Below are positions 55,423-64,000 of a stretch of DNA of 64,000 nucleotides, piece after piece. A program made the translations under genes and the position numbers. The notes below the pieces were generated by a model that worked only from the letters and a program-made list of their open reading frames with translations, had not been told where the DNA came from and made no database searches. This DNA is from Ypsolopha sequella. Taxonomy: Eukaryota; Arthropoda; Insecta; Lepidoptera; Ypsolophidae. The stretch's first letter is position 1. Each line of letters begins with the position of its first letter. The DNA lies in contig OW203997.1 in NCBI GenBank assembly GCA_934047225.1, positions 9,224,417 to 9,288,416 on the forward strand, written 5' to 3'.

Positions 55423-56365
55423 GGCACGTAAGATCGAGCCGCACTTGGCTGGTTGGTTTACCATTCACAACTTATATTACCCAAGATGTAGGTATTTTTT
55501 GACAGAAAAGAAGAGTTTTTTTTTTATTTTTTATGCTGTAACGTCTGACTCCTTCATTGAACTCTATTCTAACACCAAAAAGTCTTCTTCTTGTATAATT
55601 ATATCTTTTTCATTTCGCCAGAAGATGTCTGAAATAGACAAAACTAGTCGCATTAAGTTAACAAATATATTGGAACTTGTACATTAAGTTTAGTAGTGTC
55701 AAAGCTTTTTTAATTTAACAACAATATTTTCGACATTATCTCAGCTACTTTTTGGTCTATAAGTTCAGCCAATAGTATTAAAAAGAATAGGAATTTTAAC
55801 TAACTATGTAACGTAGCTTTCTAAATCAGTAAAGTTGTATTTGCTTGTACACACAAATATTTACAAGAGGTTGCTATAACTAGACAAGCAAATCTCGATA
55901 GTTTGATGAGAAGAATCTCAGACGAGCGTGCATTATACATGAGGAGTTTCATTACCGGCTGCTCAGCCCCTAACGGAATGGTCGTGAAGGTAAAGGCCGG
56001 AACTGACTTCATAAATTATAACTTCCGTTAGTGCCCAAGATTGAGATGGATAGGGGGCGTGGGCACATTACCTGCTTTTAAAGGTTTTCTTTGCATAAAG
56101 TTTGGGTGATAATGCTCTTGTAAAAATACAGAAATAATGTAAAAATATTTTTAATACATCTGCTCAAATTATGCTAGATTTTATACCCTTATAACGTAGG
56201 TACGTAAAGTTAGGTATTTTAAACTAGGTATTTTAAATTAGGTATTTTAAAATATTATTGACATTCACTTGACTTCTTAGGGTTCCGTAGTACTTAAAAG
56301 GTACAAAGGAACCTTTATAGTGACACTCCGTTGTCCGTCCGTCCGTATGTCACAGCCTCATAACT
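55423..56365. repeat. Partial repeat G ends
   Basis: A degenerate 3' end ('agccgcacttggctggtt') is at about 55436-55453 and a 5' end ('agggttccgtagtacttaaa', then 'ttgtccgtccgtccgtatgt') starts at about 56278. Between them, 55840-56040 is GC-richer, with inverted 'ctaacggaa' and 'ttccgttag' motifs and a minus-strand 'ctttaccttcacgaccat' text that may be another LINE tail. Confidence 0.4.
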
Positions 56366-58111
56366 TTAGCACAGGTCAAGATAAAGATATGAATGTGGTA
56401 CTCCTAGAAGTAGCCGAGTTAACTTTAAATCTGTTTATTCTTTTTTAGGATGAGTATTTTCAAACTTTTATATTATTAAATACGTTAAATTGTTTAAGAT
56501 GTTTTATATATTCATGACGATTTTAGAATTGAATCTATCTTGAAACTTTTCGTTAAAAAGCTAAACATTTTTTTTTATATAACATTGGTAACAGTGTCGG
56601 ACTGACAGACTGTTCAGACATGGCACAAAATAGTATATTTCGTGACGGGTATAAAATGGTGGATTTTCTTACCCGAGGAATGAAGCTTACGTTCCGAGGG
56701 GAAGAAAACCCATTTTTACTTGTTGCGAACGATACTTTTTCTACTACCTTATTTATGTATTTAAATATTTAATTTTTCCTTTCAAATTTAATGTATTTTA
56801 TGACTTCGCAAAGCGCGGTGCGGTTTTACCTTTTTTTTCAGGCTTCGGCCAGCGGCTTTTATTTGTGGCCATATCATCGTTCATCTGAATTCAACCTTAC
56901 GTCTACGTACTCTTTCTGTAATTCTGTAATAATTGACGAATTATTATACACCATTTTAGACCCTAGTGAATTATTCCGATATAAGGAAGAATATTTATTA
57001 CTCGTTTTGGATAAAACCGTGCTCTTAAAAAATTTACTCTAATCTAGCTAGGTAATTATGAAACTAGTTTTTGCAGATATACGAGAAGGTAGATTTCTAG
57101 AATTGAGTAAGGAGTAGAAAGTTTAAGTTTTATTTTATTAAAGTTTGAATAACAGCGTCGCAGATTTCGGTTTGCGGTAGTATGCTGAGTTGGGGCCTTT
57201 TTCTCTTTGCCGCGCGCGACACTCATACCACCAGGATAAATTTAACTTTTTTTTCTTTTTTTTTCTTTTATATAAGTTCTTATTTAAGCTCTACTTTGTT
57301 TTTGAATGTATGTGTCGTGTTTTTGAGAAATAAATGTTATATCTGTCTATCTATCTATCTATCTATCAATCTTTCTATAACAAAAGTAACGCGGAATAAC
57401 CACCCCGTGTGTTGAGGCCCTCCGCTAAAATCTCGAGTGCACTGTGTCTTGAGAATAGGATTTAATTAGAGAACCCGCAACTTGATCCAACTAGCCCGGA
57501 TATTAACCTGGCAACTTGAATAACTTACCACTCACTCTGACTTATCCTTAACAATTGGGTGACTTTGATCGATACAGTCAAACTCATACTAAAGACTCGA
57601 TAAGTGAGAAGTAACAAGTTTCAATTAGGGTAAAATGCACAAATGTCGGCCCCTAACGGAAAACGCAACCTTCAGACCTTACCGCTACATTAGGTACCAC
57701 AGTTTATTTTGCCCTGTCGGATTATTTGATATTAAACCTTTTTGATAATAATATTCTAAATTATCCTTAGTAACAAAATAAAAACATATTCGAAGTCTCA
57801 ATTTCCTCTGTTGAATTTTCTCTATCATCAGATCACTATAAAATATCTACGATAAAAACTTGTTGTGACATCTAGTGGCAAAAGATTGTAACATTTTCTT
57901 TGCTACTCAGTTCTGTTTCGACAGTTACCGTCAGAGTGTGATTAGAGTGAACATGACGTCCTGCAGCGTCATTGCTGAATCTCACTTTGTTGAAATATCA
58001 AGATTGTGTAACAGATGGCGCTACTAAAATTAAGTTGGCATAAAGTAAAATACAAAATCGTAGAGAAAAACTTGCACTTTTCGCAAATCCTTAAATTATG
58101 AAAACCTCAGC
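56366..58111. other. Unannotated intergenic stretch
   Basis: AT-rich, with a (TCTA)n microsatellite at 57343-57366. Frames at 56791-57042 and 57182-57415 have hydrophobic, low-complexity translations and no splice support. Confidence 0.5.
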
Positions 58112-58360
58112 TTGGAATTTTGTTATAATTCCTTAAAATCACTGCATTGCTTAGTGTCTATGCTTGCTAAGGCCCGACCACCTGTGGCTATTGACTACAA
58201 CTACAAGAATGGAATACTCAAATGTGGTATATGCGGATTGGTTACGTCAGCCACATTCGGGCACACCAGCGAAGCCCATCACACCCTCACCAATAGCAGT
58301 CGCCGTAGCCGTGTCGGCTTGGAGACCATCATCATTCTTGCTTCAAATAATTTAGTATAA
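58112..58360 (+). other. Unrecognised open frame
   Basis: 82 codons, including RPPVAIDYNYKNGILKCGIC then GLVTSATFGHTSEAHHTL. The C-x2-C and two His residues could suggest a small zinc-binding piece, but the spacing fits no family I know. It is GC-richer than its flanks. It may be an exon, a decayed retroelement or chance. Confidence 0.2.
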
Positions 58361-58739
58361 TTTTGCCACACCATATATCATAAATTCATAATAATATTAA
58401 AATTTATAATAATATAATATAAACAGAATAACAGAAGTTGGTTTTCCTTTCAGTTTTCCTCGCAGAACAACATTGATCTATATTTTGATGACGTTACAAA
58501 ATAAAAAAATCAAAATAAAAGAAAATCGAAATCAAAATCATTTATTTATAACATACGTAACAGTTTAAGTTGTCGAATTCTCCTTTTAAGTTTTCACCTG
58601 TTGCAGAACAATAGCTAAAGTTTTTCCTCGTATCCTTATAGATAAGTCTTTTCTCTTCCCAGAAATGGGCACCGTCCGCCGGCTTCTAGAAAACCCCGTA
58701 GTTGATCAGTTGATCACTGATCATCACGCTCATTGCGCA

Positions 58740-59185
58740 TAGGGTTGCCAGCTTTTTTTAGAAGAAATAAAGTATATCTGATTTCAGGAAAGGTAAATAA
58801 AAAGTACGGTCCTTTAGAAAAAAGTATTCTTTATTCAAGAAGTTCAAAGTTTTTTTTTTTAAATGTCGCGGTAGCTGCGGGCGGTAGGAACTAGGAAGGC
58901 CAGACTACATACTAACACCCTCAAATCCTTTTGTGAAACTGTATTTTATGTGCTATTTGCATTAACACAAACGCACAACATAAAAATATCATCCACAATG
59001 AAGGAAGTCATACATTTTCCCTTGGATTTCTTTACGGCTCTGTTTTTGTTTTCAGTTTACGTCTAATTTTATGTAAAGATTGAAATAAAGTATTTTCACG
59101 TACTTTATTGGTATTCAAAAGTATAAAGTACAGGGACCCAAAATAACGTAAGATACTTTATTTTAAAGTACGGTTGGCAACCCTA
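58740..59185. mobile_element. hAT-like MITE with 8-bp target duplication
   Basis: Terminal inverted repeats TAGGGTTGCCA and TGGCAACCCTA, with subterminal similarity ('aataaagtat' and 'atactttatt'). Exact 8-bp direct repeats ATTGCGCA at 58732-58739 and 59186-59193 flank the element, the hallmark of hAT transposition. The interior is non-coding. Confidence 0.85.
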
Positions 59186-60688
59186 ATTGCGCATCCTCAG
59201 TCGCTCATTTCGCATCAGACCATAGAACATCCAAGCTCAAAACTCATCGATCTCAAACCTTGGTTTCGTCTTCGGATTTTTTCTCCGCATGTTTGTGCTT
59301 CATGATTCCTACCGTTCATTGGTTCATTCTGGAGTATCATTTAATATCATTGCGTTTTCTGACCTTACCAAAAACCTGATAATATAAACTTCTTGGGCCT
59401 AGCCATATTTTGGCGCTATGAGAATAAGATCAAGTACGTTCCAAAATTAGGCCTCTATCATGGAACAATTCTAGTCGGATAGGTTTTGGAATCAGTTATC
59501 AGGTCTTTGGACTAACTTTGGTGAGATTCAGAACGGACATAGAATAACATGTCAAAAGAAAAGATTGGGGGAAGTTTTTAAAAGTTGGATAAGTTTTATC
59601 TACAGGTTTTACGATTTTAGATTATATAGGCACTCGTAAAGAAAACTTACCGATAGCCAAGTTTCGAACTCGAAGGAAATAACAAGAAACAAAATTCCAA
59701 TGGCGTGGCGTAAAAATATAGTTTTGGGCGGGAAAATATTAATAGTTCCTATCTGTGTTTTAATACAATAATCATGTCATTGGCTTCGGGCAAGTGCAAT
59801 ATATTCTTGACAATTTTCTCGAATTTTTTATGAAAATCAATTGCGTTTTTAAAGGCAAAAACAGTAGTAGCATTAATTTTCGATATCCCAAAAAGTGACG
59901 AAGTGGCATTCCAAGTCAGCTTTACGTGTACACGATTTAATACAAAAAAGGACAAATATCGCTATCGCTATCGCTAACTTCGGTAATAATAGGAATTTTT
60001 CAAATATTCAAAGAGTGTTGTGATTTGCATTAACGAATAAATCAGTTACCATAAAAAATATACTGATATTTCACTACAGGAGACAAGCTCATTTTCGCAA
60101 AGTAAAAAAAATTGCTCGAGTTTGAGCATATTTGGTCTTATTATATGTTTCGATTATGTTATATATATTTGATAGCATTGAATATTTATTGACTGAGCTA
60201 CTTTTACTTTAAATTTAACAATATTTTATATTTTATTGGACAACACAAGGCGTTATTGAACGCTACCCAAGAAACTAAAGAAGAATAATGTCCACTGACA
60301 TAATAAAAAGGTACTTTGTGGGTACGATCATCAGATCACAATAAGTTATTATTTTCCACTATAAACACCCACGTATCGGTCATGACCACAGACCTATTCA
60401 TGACCCTCAACAAAAGTCAAAAATCGTGGGGGAAAAACGTGATTGTGAACTTCAGACCACTATAAATAAACCACCATGGTATGTGCTACGGTGGTTGGTT
60501 TGTTTGGTTTATTCTAACAGACTTAACCACGGTAGCTGAGTGTTTTTTTTATGTGATGACCACACTGTTTGTGACATGTATTGATACAAACATGTCAGTG
60601 ACAATGTCTGTCTATGAATCATCGATAGCAAAATGACATTTTCTGGCTTGTTTACAAACTTCGCTGATCAAAATTGTAAGAAAATGAA
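59186..60688. other. Unannotated intergenic stretch
   Basis: No supported gene or repeat. A short CG-containing run 'atcgctatcgctatcgct' is at about 59957-59974. Confidence 0.5.
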
Positions 60689-60813
60689 ATGAATTCATTT
60701 CAACAGATCATATTAGTTTTAGTTGCAATATTAGAGAACCCGACGTTTGGGGAAGAAACTAACAGTTTGATGTATCCAGGAGTAATTGCTCAGCCGGGAG
60801 AGGTACCTTATCA
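60689..60813 (+). CDS. Candidate first exon of a serine-protease-like gene
   Basis: ATG at 60689 opens M-N-S-F-Q-Q-IILVLVAIL, a plausible signal-peptide core, followed by YPGVIAQPGEVPYH and an excellent donor (CAT|GTGAGTA) at 60814. G-x-I-A-x-P-G-E-V/F-P-Y-x-V is the N-terminal strand of trypsin-like catalytic domains. The usual activation site (R/K-I-V-G-G) reads L-M-Y-P-G here, so this would be a protease homologue or a decaying copy. No second exon with the His motif (A-A-H-C) was found up to the LINE at 62.4 kb. Confidence is limited accordingly. Confidence 0.35.
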
Positions 60814-61591
60814 TGTGAGTACTGTTATGGTACTCCCACGCTCCCGACAGGTCATGCTGGAGGAGGTAGAAAAAAACCGGAGATTATAAATGGGGGCAGA
60901 AAAAAAAATTGGTCAAAAAAGCTTTTCCTGTATCTGCAGACTCCAATGAAATTCTAATTCCTGTTCACGAACGATTTCTTCCAGAGATATAGGTATTTGA
61001 AAAAAAAACAATAATTTGACCCTCTGAAAAAGTACAAAAAAAACAGCCCTGCTCTTAATTAATGTAATTCCAATATTGCTTAGTTTAATCCCGGAGGATA
61101 ATGTGCAAGGTTGCATATAATCTTACCCTATATTGGAGGCAAGATTTTATGGTCCACTTTTACGAGTTCCTTTGACGCCTTTGCAACGTAGTATTATTTT
61201 ATGATTCCTCTAGAATTAACGTTAATTAGTTAATAGATGAAATGACCGCAAAAGCAGCTGGACTTTTTTGCCTTCATGACATAATTTTTCTCCTGTCTTG
61301 AATTTTTTATCTCTTTATTAAATTAAAGTATATGCTTACTTTTTACATTGAGTTGTTTGTAACAAATATTATAAAAAAAAGACATGATCTTGCTTCTTCT
61401 TAGCTAGAGTAATCGAATGGGTGGAGTTAGGCATATATTTATTCCTGTATTTTTATTTTATTCATGTGTATTTTTTATTAAGTAAACCTAACCTTTATTA
61501 TTTCTTTGTGTATTTCCTCATATTATTATTTATTGTATAAAACTATTACCTAAAGACATAGATTATTTAATTACATTACATTGAAACCGAC
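60814..61591. other. Unannotated stretch
   Basis: Would be intron 1 of the candidate protease-like gene. AT-rich, nothing recognised. Confidence 0.4.
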
Positions 61592-61759
61592 CTGGGGCTC
61601 TACCGCGTAATTCTCATTTGTATCAACTTCAAGCAAATGCATGCGAAATTCAACGCGTGCAAAAGAGATAGCATGTTAGGCGGGCGTCGTCGCACGCACG
61701 TCAAATTTCAATCTCAAGTTAATGATGATGAAAATGAGAATTACGCGGTAGACCCGCTG
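61592..61759. mobile_element. MITE with CTACCGCGTAATTCTCATTT ends
   Basis: Inverted ends 'ctctaccgcgtaattctcat' and 'atgagaattacgcggtagac' with subterminal 'caacttcaa' and 'tctcaagtt', around a CpG-rich centre ('cgggcgtcgtcgcacgcacg'). Confidence 0.7.
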
Positions 61760-61913
61760 TTTTAAGTGTATCTGATATACCTACATTACATAAATAAATA
61801 TATTTCAAATTATTTCAAATGTGGCAAGATTTCAGCATTGAAAATGTTCTATTCCGGAAGGTTTCTTTCTCTCAAGAAGACCATTATACAGGTCGTCCCA
61901 CGGCTATGCCACA

Positions 61914-62175
61914 CAGTGGCGTGCACAAAACTTTTTGCTGGAAAAGCAAGCAATTGGTCAAGAATAACAATAAAAAAATAATGAAAAAATTTAAATATCA
62001 TTTAAAAAAAAAAGTTTGTATAGGAAATTTTCACTCTAGGGTAGACATTGTCTACCCTGGCGTCATACAATATTTTTTTTTTTCAAATCGATATTTAAAT
62101 TTTTTTATATATTTTTTATTGTTGTTCTTGACCAATTGCTTGCTTTTCCAGCAAAAAGTTCTGTGCACGCCACTG
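61914..62175. mobile_element. hAT-like foldback MITE, copy 2
   Basis: Same ends (CAGTGGCGTGCACAAAACTT) and arms as 46313-46555. The loop is inverted relative to copy 1 ('gggtagacattgtctaccct'). Left flank ATGCCACA; a near match TTGCCACA occurs four bases beyond the right end, so the target duplication is uncertain. Confidence 0.75.
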
Positions 62176-62417
62176 ATTATTGCCACATGGAGGGAAAGTG
62201 CCTTAAATATTGTAGATGGAACATTTTACTGAAAAAATACATTATTATAATTAAAAAAACAATTTAAATTGCATTCATAAATTTTTAAATAGTTACATGG
62301 TTGAACCATGTCGCTCACGATTGAGATACCGTGCGGACGTGTCTCCCTAAATAAAGCTAGCTAATTTACTGATAGCCAATACTGTCTATTCGTGTGCGAA
62401 ATTTGCGTTCTGTAACT

Positions 62418-63377
62418 ATGGTGAAGTGCGGAAAGTGTAATAAACTGGTCACTAAGAAAAGTCCGGGCTTACAGTGTGTTAAGTGTTCTAAATGGATACA
62501 TGGCGGTTGCGCTAATCTTTCGTCCGAACAGCTGAGTACACTGTATGCGACGGAGGCGGTTGACTGGAGATGCCGAAGCTGCGCAAGTGGCACAAAACCA
62601 AAGCGCCTCTCGTTTATTATGCCAGATGCTGTAGAGGAAGACAACACCGACAACGAGACTTCAGATCCGCAGCCAACTGATAATGTCACACAGAAAATGC
62701 TGTGTGATATAAAGCGTGAAGTGCGCGAAGTCGTACGCAGCGAATTGCAAACTGTTCTACAATTCTATTCAGATAAGATTGACGAATACGAATTAAGAAT
62801 AAATTTGTACGAAAACCAGAACACTGAATTAAAAAACAATTTTAAGAATCTTGCACTGCGAAATGATGTACTGGAGCAAAAAATAAATAATATTGAGCAA
62901 AATATGCTAAATAATTATGTAGAAATATGTGGCGTCAAGGAACATGATAATGAAGATGTACCTAACATAGCCAATATTATATGTAAGAAATTAAATCAGA
63001 ATCCCGCAGATATTATGAAGGTATATCGTAAAAAAGTGAGTCGTGCCGGAACCGCAAAAAACAGATCCTCGTCAATTACTGTATCGCTTCGTCAGGACTG
63101 CCGCGACAAATGGATAGAAGCTGCCAAAATGGTCATCATCACGGAGAAAGATATAGGACGAGAGGACGATACAAGGATCTATGTGCGCGAGTCTCTTACT
63201 CCTAACACGGCCTTTCTTCTATGGAAAACAAAAATGGCACTAAAAGAAACGGACCTATATAAATTTGTTTGGTGTAAAAATGGGCAAGTATTAGTCCGTA
63301 GGGCCGAAAAGGAAAAGTCGTTTACAGTGAGATCTGTACATGATATCGAAAGATTAGCAGCGGTACTGGAAAAATAA
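62418..63377 (+). CDS. CR1-like (Zenon-type) LINE ORF1: PHD finger, coiled coil, FP-like C-terminus
   Basis: A 319-residue nucleic-acid-binding ORF1 protein of a non-LTR retrotransposon. Residues 4-55 form a C4HC3 PHD finger: C4, C7, C20, C23, H28, C31, C52, C55. About residues 95-165 are a charged, heptad-rich coiled coil likely used for multimerisation. The C-terminal part (NYVEICGVKE.., VYRKKVSRAG.., then YKFVWCKNGQVLVRR) resembles the FP-protein-like region shared by insect CR1/Zenon ORF1 proteins. I chose the ATG at 62418; an in-frame GTG lies 24 nt upstream. The frame is intact, and ORF2 follows 21 nt after the stop, so this may be a young, near-complete copy. Its 5' end is not defined. 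Confidence 0.85.
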   Translation: MVKCGKCNKLVTKKSPGLQCVKCSKWIHGGCANLSSEQLSTLYATEAVDWRCRSCASGTKPKRLSFIMPDAVEEDNTDNETSDPQPTDNVTQKMLCDIKREVREVVRSELQTVLQFYSDKIDEYELRINLYENQNTELKNNFKNLALRNDVLEQKINNIEQNMLNNYVEICGVKEHDNEDVPNIANIICKKLNQNPADIMKVYRKKVSRAGTAKNRSSSITVSLRQDCRDKWIEAAKMVIITEKDIGREDDTRIYVRESLTPNTAFLLWKTKMALKETDLYKFVWCKNGQVLVRRAEKEKSFTVRSVHDIERLAAVLEK

Positions 63378-63398
63378 CTTATAACATAATTAAATTAA

Positions 63399-64000
63399 GT
63401 GCCTACCCTCACTCAATTAAAAGAGCTTGATTTACACCTAAACATCCAAGAAACAAACCACGACAACTGGAATCAATTTATAGTTGAAATACCTAGTCAA
63501 CGAAATTCACTGATAACACTGCATGTTAACATCAGATCAATGATAAAAAACTTCGCTCAGCTGGAGGTCATCGCTTCAAACAGCACGCGCCTTATTCACG
63601 TCATCGTAGTTACAGAGGCTAACGTCTCAACCGAGTGCGTTAAATTGTTTGAGCTACAAGACTACGAAATGTTTACTGAACTAAGAAAAAATAGAAAAGG
63701 AGGTGGTATTATTATATATGTGCATAACAGTGTTACATTCAATAGAAAACCAATTTCAACTAGTAGTTTTGAGTGCATTTTAGGAACAATAGAAACCAAA
63801 TTTAATTTTAAGATGGATATTTATGCTATTTATAGACCACCAAACTTAAATAAAGACCTATTTATCACCGAGTTATCTCGACTCATATATATACATTCGA
63901 TTAAAAGCAATGCGATAGTCTTAGGAGACATAAATATTGACCTGAAAAAATCAGACCCAATAACAATAAAATACCTAAACTCACTCAGTGGAATAGGATT
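63399..64000 (+). CDS. CR1-like LINE ORF2, endonuclease domain (truncated by window end)
   Basis: Open for all 200 codons to the window edge. The translation carries apurinic-like endonuclease motifs: HVNIRSM (metal-binding Asn), VVTEANV (catalytic Glu), GGGIIIYVHN, AIYRPPN and VLGDINID (G-D-x-N). The reverse transcriptase should follow beyond 64000. The frame opens after TAA at 63396-63398. The first in-frame ATG is at about 63540, inside the domain, so translation probably begins at a non-ATG codon, by reinitiation, or from ORF1 coupling, as in other CR1 elements. No frameshift is seen. Confidence 0.85.
   Translation, partial: MPTLTQLKELDLHLNIQETNHDNWNQFIVEIPSQRNSLITLHVNIRSMIKNFAQLEVIASNSTRLIHVIVVTEANVSTECVKLFELQDYEMFTELRKNRKGGGIIIYVHNSVTFNRKPISTSSFECILGTIETKFNFKMDIYAIYRPPNLNKDLFITELSRLIYIHSIKSNAIVLGDINIDLKKSDPITIKYLNSLSGIG

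Noticed and set aside
61819..62232. 137-codon frame
   Set aside because: Entirely generated by the hAT-like foldback; the same text occurs in the copy at 46313 in a different frame context.

Overview
This is a eukaryotic, AT-rich, repeat-dense genomic window with the look of a lepidopteran (moth or butterfly) genome. The main reasons are the dispersed family running from 'agggttccgta' to 'cacttggccggttttt', the LINE tails with 'ataagtccgcctttgtac', the 'cctgtctcgcagaggggtgggcagag' type repeat, and a single recognisable gene whose exons are separated by transposon-filled introns. The species assignment is an inference from these families; no database search was run.

The gene is the COE/EBF transcription factor collier (knot, kn) on the minus strand. 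Six exons can be placed by splice sites, phase and protein similarity: exon 1 (30674-30722 coding, transcribed GC-rich sequence probably to about 30895), exon 2 (28832-28970), exon 3 (21145-21301), exon 4 (17738-17801), exon 5 (14014-14069) and exon 6 (1896-1969). The reading frame is continuous across every junction. Together they give about 180 N-terminal residues: the leader with its KEEPL motif, the first half of the COE DNA-binding domain, and the H and first C of the zinc knuckle. The rest of the DNA-binding domain, the IPT/TIG domain and the HLH lie beyond position 1. Introns in the window are about 1.7, 7.5, 3.3, 3.7 and 12.0 kb.

The introns and the 30 kb upstream (31-62 kb) hold many non-autonomous DNA transposons. 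These include TTAA-flanked foldback elements (5499-5952, 18104-18464, 19604-20027, 20024-20372, 41177-41760), TA-flanked mariner-like MITEs (4771, 26571, 40312, 49713), hAT-like elements (58740-59185 with an 8-bp target duplication; 46313-46555 and 61914-62175), other foldbacks, tRNA-derived sequences and LINE 3' tails. Two unrelated terminal-inverted-repeat families each carry a piece of a tRNA (4324-4449 and 34493-34674; 32931-33101). Nesting is frequent and gives relative ages.

The right end (62418-64000) holds the 5' part of an apparently intact CR1-like (Zenon-type) LINE: ORF1 with a PHD finger, coiled coil and FP-like C-terminal region, then ORF2 beginning with an apurinic-type endonuclease and running off the window. 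A possible first exon of a serine-protease-like gene (60689-60813) and a fragment resembling a Crypton-type tyrosine recombinase (52901-53200) are the only other coding-like signals. No rRNA gene, functional tRNA gene or CRISPR array was found.
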